From ATX-6F1 sp943369485 (lineage in GTDB: Bacteria > Cyanobacteriota > Cyanobacteriia > PCC-6307 > Cyanobiaceae): a DNA stretch of 64,000 nucleotides. Shown one piece after another: positions 60,155-64,000 of this stretch; positions within the stretch are counted from its first letter, which is position 1, and every line of letters begins with the position of its first letter. Under the pieces are notes generated by a model, which saw only the letters and a program-made list of their open reading frames with translations, was not told the origin of the DNA and searched no databases. The stretch covers positions 1 to 64,000 of the forward strand of contig CALRNH020000001.1 of NCBI GenBank assembly GCA_943369485.1, written 5' to 3'. A program made the position numbers and the translations under genes.

Positions 60155-61453
60155 ATGAGCCTTCAGGCCTACGCCCAGACCAACGGCATCGCCCATTTCC
60201 TGGTGTCGTTCACCGACCTGTTCGGGGTGCAGCGGGCCAAGTTGGTGCCCGCGAGCGCCATCGCGGCCATGGAGAGCGCCGGGGCCGGCTTCGCTGGCTT
60301 CGCCGCCTGGCTGGATCTCTCCCCCGCCGATGGCGACGTGCTCGCGATTCCCGACTCCAGCAGTTTGATGCCCCTGCCCTGGCAGCCGGATGTTGCCTGG
60401 GTGGCGGGTGATCTGGTGCTCGATGGGGTGGCCATGGAGCAGTCGCCGCGCCAGGTGCTCAAGCGGCAGCTGGAGCGGGCCGAGCGCTTGGGCTTCAGCT
60501 TCCGCAGCGGCGTGGAGGCTGAGTTCTTTCTGCTCCATTCCAGTGGCGAGGCCCTCTTCGATGCGGGCGATCGCCAGAGCAAGCCCTGCTACGACCAGCT
60601 CGCCCTGATGCGCCAGCTGCCTTTGGTGGCTGAGCTGGTGGGGGCGATGGAATCCCTGGGATGGGGGCCTTATCAGGCCGACCATGAGGATGCCAATGGC
60701 CAGTTCGAACTGAACTGGACCTTCGACCACAGCCTGGTCACGGCCGATCGCCACGCCTTTTTCAAGGTGATGGTCAAGACCCTGGCGGAGCGCCACGGGG
60801 GCCGGGCGACCTTCATGCCCAAGCCCTTCGGCGGCCTCACCGGCAACGGCTGCCACTGTCACATCTCTCTGTGGGATGCCCAGGGCCGCAACCTGTTTCA
60901 CGACCCGGCCGGCGAACTGGGGCTCTCGGCTCTGGCCTATCACTTCCTGGCCGGCCTGATGGAGCATTCCCCGGCCCTCAGCTGTCTCACCAACCCCACG
61001 GTCAACAGTTACCGACGCCTGGCGGCACCACCCACCAGCTCAGGCGCCACCTGGTCGCCGGGGGGCATCAGCTACAGCGGCAACAACCGCACCCACATGG
61101 TGCGCATCCCCGATGACCAGCGCCTGGAGCTGCGCCTGCCCGACGGAGCGGCGAACCCCTACCTGCTGCAGGCGGTGATCCTGGCGGCGGGCCTCGATGG
61201 CATCGAGCGCCAGCTGGATCCCGGCCCCCGCTCCGACAACGACAGCTACGCCGACCCCAGCGCAGGGCCTGAGCAGAGTCCCCTGCCCGGAAACCTCGGC
61301 GAAGCCCTGGCGGCCTTCGCCGCCGATGACCGCCTGCGTCAGAGCCTCGGCGAACCCTTCTGCCGGGCCTACGAGCGGCTGCGGGGGCGCCAGTGGCAGC
61401 AGTTCAACAGCCAGGTGAGCCCCTGGGAGCGGGAGCACACCCTCGATTGCTGA
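60155..61453 (+). CDS. glnT: Type III glutamine synthetase family (GlnT / gamma-glutamylamide synthetase-like)
   Basis: 432 residues. GS catalytic core with ADHEDANGQFELNWTFD, KPFGGLTGNGCHCHISLWD, NSYRRLAAPP and GNNRTHMVRIPDDQRLELRL. Length and the EDANGQFE context match the GlnT/gamma-glutamylmethylamide synthetase branch, which joins glutamate to ammonia or small amines. The main GSI enzyme is longer and not this gene. Third of a tight operon after desaturase and hydrolase, 42 bases downstream. The presence of a possible NtcA site upstream fits a nitrogen role. Confidence 0.85.
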   Translation: MSLQAYAQTNGIAHFLVSFTDLFGVQRAKLVPASAIAAMESAGAGFAGFAAWLDLSPADGDVLAIPDSSSLMPLPWQPDVAWVAGDLVLDGVAMEQSPRQVLKRQLERAERLGFSFRSGVEAEFFLLHSSGEALFDAGDRQSKPCYDQLALMRQLPLVAELVGAMESLGWGPYQADHEDANGQFELNWTFDHSLVTADRHAFFKVMVKTLAERHGGRATFMPKPFGGLTGNGCHCHISLWDAQGRNLFHDPAGELGLSALAYHFLAGLMEHSPALSCLTNPTVNSYRRLAAPPTSSGATWSPGGISYSGNNRTHMVRIPDDQRLELRLPDGAANPYLLQAVILAAGLDGIERQLDPGPRSDNDSYADPSAGPEQSPLPGNLGEALAAFAADDRLRQSLGEPFCRAYERLRGRQWQQFNSQVSPWEREHTLDC

Positions 61454-61472
61454 AACCGGCGGTGCTGGTTCA
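61451..61472. terminator. Imperfect hairpin overlapping both stops of glnT and the MscS gene
   Basis: tgaaaccggc-ggt-gctggttca pairs with one bulged A and one G-U, between convergent genes. No U-run follows, so termination is only possible. Confidence 0.3.
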
Positions 61473-62303
61473 GTTCGCCGAGGGGTTCTGCAGGGCCAGG
61501 GGAATACGAGGAACGGGGAAGCCATGGCTGCCCAGCACCTCAACGATCATCTTGTTGGTGTCGAAGTAGACCTGCCAATAGTCGTTGGTGTGGGCGTAGG
61601 GGCGGACGGCGAGCTTCGGTCCCCGTTCGGTGAACTCGAGCACCTCGACATCTGGTGACATCTCCTTAGAGACGTTGGCGATGGTGGCCAGACCCCCCTT
61701 GAGCAGCTCGAGGGCCTTGAGCACATCGGCGCTGTTGTCGAGCTGAGCCACGAGATCGACGCGGCGGATCGGGTGGGTGGAGAAGTTTTGGATCGTGTCG
61801 CTGAAGAGCTTGCCGTTCGGCACGATGTTGCGCACGTTCTCAAGGGTTTTGATCAAGGTGACGAACATGCCCACTTCCTCCACCGTGCCTGTGACGCCAC
61901 CGGCAGTGATGAAATCTCCGACATTGAAGGGTCGGAAGACCTGCAGGAACACACCGGCGGCGAAGTTGCCGAGCATCCCGCTCCAGGCCGCACCGATGGC
62001 CACACCGGCACCGGCCAGCAGGGCGGCAAAGCTGGCGGTTTCGATCCCGAAGAAGCCCAGGATCGCCACCACCAGGATCACCCGCAGGACGGCGCCAAGG
62101 ATGTTGAGCAGGTAGCTCAGCACAGTGGCATCAAGAGTGCTGCGGTTCAGACCCCGGCGCAGGATGCGCAGGGAGAACTGGATCAGCCATCCCCCCGCGA
62201 TCCAGAGGGCGACGGCCCCCGCCAGCTTGAACAGAAACGGAATGACGACGGCAAGGATCGCTTCGGGGAGCAGGCTTGGCAAGGAACGTTGGGGAGAATT
62301 CAT
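61470..62303 (-). CDS. MscS-family small-conductance mechanosensitive channel
   Basis: 277 residues, the compact E. coli MscS size: three helices (about 15-40, 60-85, 90-115) with the pore helix ETASFAALLAGAGVAIGAAW then SGMLGNFAAGVFLQVFRPFN, VGDFITAGGVTGTVEEVGMF and NIVPNGKLFSDTIQNFSTHP. Should act as an emergency release valve under hypo-osmotic shock. Third MscS-type gene of the window; convergent with glnT. Confidence 0.94.
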   Translation of the reverse strand: MNSPQRSLPSLLPEAILAVVIPFLFKLAGAVALWIAGGWLIQFSLRILRRGLNRSTLDATVLSYLLNILGAVLRVILVVAILGFFGIETASFAALLAGAGVAIGAAWSGMLGNFAAGVFLQVFRPFNVGDFITAGGVTGTVEEVGMFVTLIKTLENVRNIVPNGKLFSDTIQNFSTHPIRRVDLVAQLDNSADVLKALELLKGGLATIANVSKEMSPDVEVLEFTERGPKLAVRPYAHTNDYWQVYFDTNKMIVEVLGSHGFPVPRIPLALQNPSAN

Positions 62304-62364
62304 GGCTGTTTAGGGGATCGTTGCCGATCCCGTCAACAACAGATTCTTTACTGCTGACCTTCTC

Positions 62365-63294
62365 TCAGCCCCCTGCGACTCGCCCATCGCGGCCCAGCAC
62401 AGCCCGGTCGATCGACCGGCCGCCGGTATCCCAGGCCTGGATCTCAAGCTGGTTCCCGCTGGTGCTCAGCTCCGCGAAGCTGTGCACACTGATGGCCCGG
62501 GCCGTGTTCCGATTGGGATTCACATCGCGCAGATAGGCCCCGCCGCCGCCCACCACCAGATAAGTGGTGCCGTTGATCGGCTTGGTGCGCTCGTAGTTGT
62601 GGTCATGGCCGTTGATGTAGAGCTGCACGCCATGGCGGCGGAACAGGGGGCCAAGTCGTGCCTGGGCCGCCTCGTCGTTGCCGTAATAGCCCGAGGAATA
62701 GATCGGGTGGTGGCCGACCACCACCTTCCAGGGAGCGGTGCTGGCCGTCAGGGCCTGCTGCAGCCAGGGCAACTGGCGCCCCCAGTCGGCATTGACATTG
62801 GTGTCGAGCAGGAAGAACTCCACCGGTCCCTGGCGCAGGGTGTACCAGCGGCCCTTCATCCCGAAGGGCGGATAGGCGATCTGGGGATTCCCATTGCCGG
62901 TGCGGATGTCATGGTTGCCGAGCACCGCATGGAAGGGCACACCCGCTTCCAGCAGAGTCTTGTAGGGGATCCTGAACTTCTCCTTGACCTGGGCGATGTC
63001 GCCGTTCGGGTAAATGTTGTCGCCACCGAGCAGCACCAGATTCACCGGCCGCTGGCGGTTCACCGATGCCATCTGTGCTCCCACGGCCCGCTGGGCCGCG
63101 TTGCCGCCTCCGGTGTCGGCCACCGCCAGCCAGCGCAGTTCAGCGCCGCTGGAGCTGGAGTCTGCGGGCTTACGCGCCGGGGCCGCCAGGGCACCCTCGC
63201 TGCCGGCGCCGCGCCGCACCAGCAGCCCAGCGGTGAGCCCGCCGCCCAGCAACAGCCTGAGCAGGTTTCGGCGGCTGGTTAATCTCGGCTTCAT
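62365..63294 (-). CDS. Tat-exported purple-acid-type metallophosphatase
   Basis: 309 residues. N-terminus MKPRLTSRRNLLRLLLGGGL carries a twin-arginine motif and hydrophobic core, so folded export to the periplasm. Metal ligands: VADTGGG, LLGGDNIYPNG, VLGNHDIRTG, VVGHHPIYSSG and YINGHDHNYERT, the purple-acid/metallophosphoesterase set. Likely releases phosphate from organic esters. The ATG at 63294 is the first Met before the Tat motif. 62 bases after the MscS start region, same strand. Confidence 0.9.
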   Translation of the reverse strand: MKPRLTSRRNLLRLLLGGGLTAGLLVRRGAGSEGALAAPARKPADSSSSGAELRWLAVADTGGGNAAQRAVGAQMASVNRQRPVNLVLLGGDNIYPNGDIAQVKEKFRIPYKTLLEAGVPFHAVLGNHDIRTGNGNPQIAYPPFGMKGRWYTLRQGPVEFFLLDTNVNADWGRQLPWLQQALTASTAPWKVVVGHHPIYSSGYYGNDEAAQARLGPLFRRHGVQLYINGHDHNYERTKPINGTTYLVVGGGGAYLRDVNPNRNTARAISVHSFAELSTSGNQLEIQAWDTGGRSIDRAVLGRDGRVAGG

Positions 63295-63662
63295 GCAGAG
63301 GTCTCCGCAGGGGAGGCTCACGTTATCGGTGTGGCCTGGCAGGTCCTGATTCCTTCTGACCAAGGCCTGATCGGCGCGGCACCGATGAGCGCTGCGGTGG
63401 AGTGGGCACCGTCCTTGAGACGAAGTGCAAGCCATTCCTACGACGAACGGGGCAACGTCAACGGGGGCTAGCTGAGAATCGGTTAAAGGGGCGATCCGGA
63501 AACTTGGATCTTCCGCCACAGGTTGCACGGTTGGAAGCTGGTTGACTTTGGAATCTGAGGCTTCAAGACCATCAGGTTCAGCCCCGAGGTGGCAGGAGAT
63601 GGGTGAGTGTCGCTGAGACGTTTGCTCTGGTCTGCTGGGATCCGGGGCCGGACTGATGGCTC
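63295..63662. other. 368-base spacer
   Basis: I see no gene, repeat or clear promoter here. It must hold the promoter of the Tat phosphatase gene, but no Pho-box tandem repeat is recognisable. Confidence 0.45.
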
Positions 63663-64000
63663 TCAATGCCCGGGACGATGGGGGGAGTCCTGTGATGGTG
63701 TCGGCAGCTGTGCTTGCTCACAGGATTCCTGACTCCTGAATGGTTCCAATTGGCAGGAGACACCGCGCCGGTTCAGTTCGTACTCCAGCTGGCGGGCCAG
63801 ATCGAGATCCAGCGGAGGCGTGAGATGGGACTCCCCATCGAGCAGTCTGCCCATGGCGACTGGAGAAGCGCCCAGATGACGCGAGAGGCACTGCTGGGTT
63901 TCAAATCCCACGAGCGAGGACACTCGCACCTGAAGACGCAGGCGCCAGTCAGGTGGTCGTATCCGGCCTCGCTCGATCCTCCGCAGGCTACGGAGGTTTG
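63663..64000 (-). CDS. Hypothetical protein, 5' end outside the window
   Basis: The minus-strand frame is open from the window edge to a stop at 63663, about 112 residues visible. It reads as protein: VSSLVGFETQQCLSRHLGAS, PVAMGRLLDGESHLTPPLDL and LARQLEYELNRRGVSCQLEP, with a polar Gln/Ser/Pro-rich end. A GTG at 63929 is one possible start, but the frame continues past it. No family recognised; helical spacing could suit a small regulator. Confidence 0.5.
   Translation of the reverse strand, partial: NLRSLRRIERGRIRPPDWRLRLQVRVSSLVGFETQQCLSRHLGASPVAMGRLLDGESHLTPPLDLDLARQLEYELNRRGVSCQLEPFRSQESCEQAQLPTPSQDSPHRPGH

Overview
The window is a dense, GC-rich stretch of cyanobacterial chromosome. PetN, PsaK, Thf1/Psb29, FtsH, ClpS/ClpP, a TPM/Psb32-like protein, DUF1830, DUF2103, DUF2499, DUF3593 and Ycf19/YggT homologues occur together, and the HIP1 octamer GCGATCGC appears at 11973, 17190, 44470 and 47353. 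High GC, small spacers, frequent GTG/TTG starts and many 1-8 bp gene overlaps fit a picocyanobacterium of the Synechococcus/Cyanobium type. The amount of c-di-GMP signalling suggests one of the larger-genome freshwater or euryhaline lineages; that placement is inference.

Layout. 1-150: tail of an IS transposase joined to a small membrane protein gene. 0.5-7 kb: minus-strand block (fumC, thioredoxin-like protein, DUF3685/Ycf55-like protein, Fur-family regulator, hisA), then a CSP41-like epimerase. 6.9-9.5 kb: STAS / HATPase / PAS-PP2C partner-switching module. 9.5-15.2 kb: pgsA, CBS protein, an unknown Pro-rich protein, a GST and a fusion of a degenerate sigma54-type AAA+ domain with a membrane polyferredoxin. 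15.2-22.7 kb: two very small membrane proteins, nadA, a metallophosphoesterase, a GT-B-like protein, a GH104 lysozyme-like exoprotein, a TPM protein and a MidA-type methyltransferase. 22.8-28.7 kb: aroB, an MscS channel, a divergent sugar ABC pair and purK. 29-33 kb: PilZ protein, membrane J-domain protein, diguanylate cyclase. 33-39 kb: proteostasis and photosynthesis genes (clpS, petN, thf1, clpP, ftsH). 39-50 kb: MacB-type permease, pyk, MazG-like, HD-GYP, PilZ, yggT, scpB, ilvA, dxs and an FAD reductase. 50-53 kb: psaK, a GluR0-like receptor and DUF3593/DUF2499. 53-57 kb: a cyclase-like receptor followed by an MscS channel with a cyclic-nucleotide-binding domain. 57-64 kb: csaB, an operon of desaturase, MetX-like hydrolase and type III glutamine synthetase, a third MscS channel and a Tat-exported phosphatase.

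The most unusual item is the 53,037-56,645 gene pair. The cyclase-like catalytic domain lacks both metal-binding aspartates and the transition-state arginine, while the CNB domain of the adjacent MscS channel lacks the ribose-binding Glu and phosphate-binding Arg. Both halves of what would be a cyclic-nucleotide circuit therefore look decayed or repurposed in step. Second is the 12,779-14,893 fusion, whose AAA+ part has lost Walker A, the Walker B glutamate and the GAFTGA loop. No tRNA, rRNA or CRISPR array was seen. Every function is read from sequence motifs and family knowledge; no database search was run.
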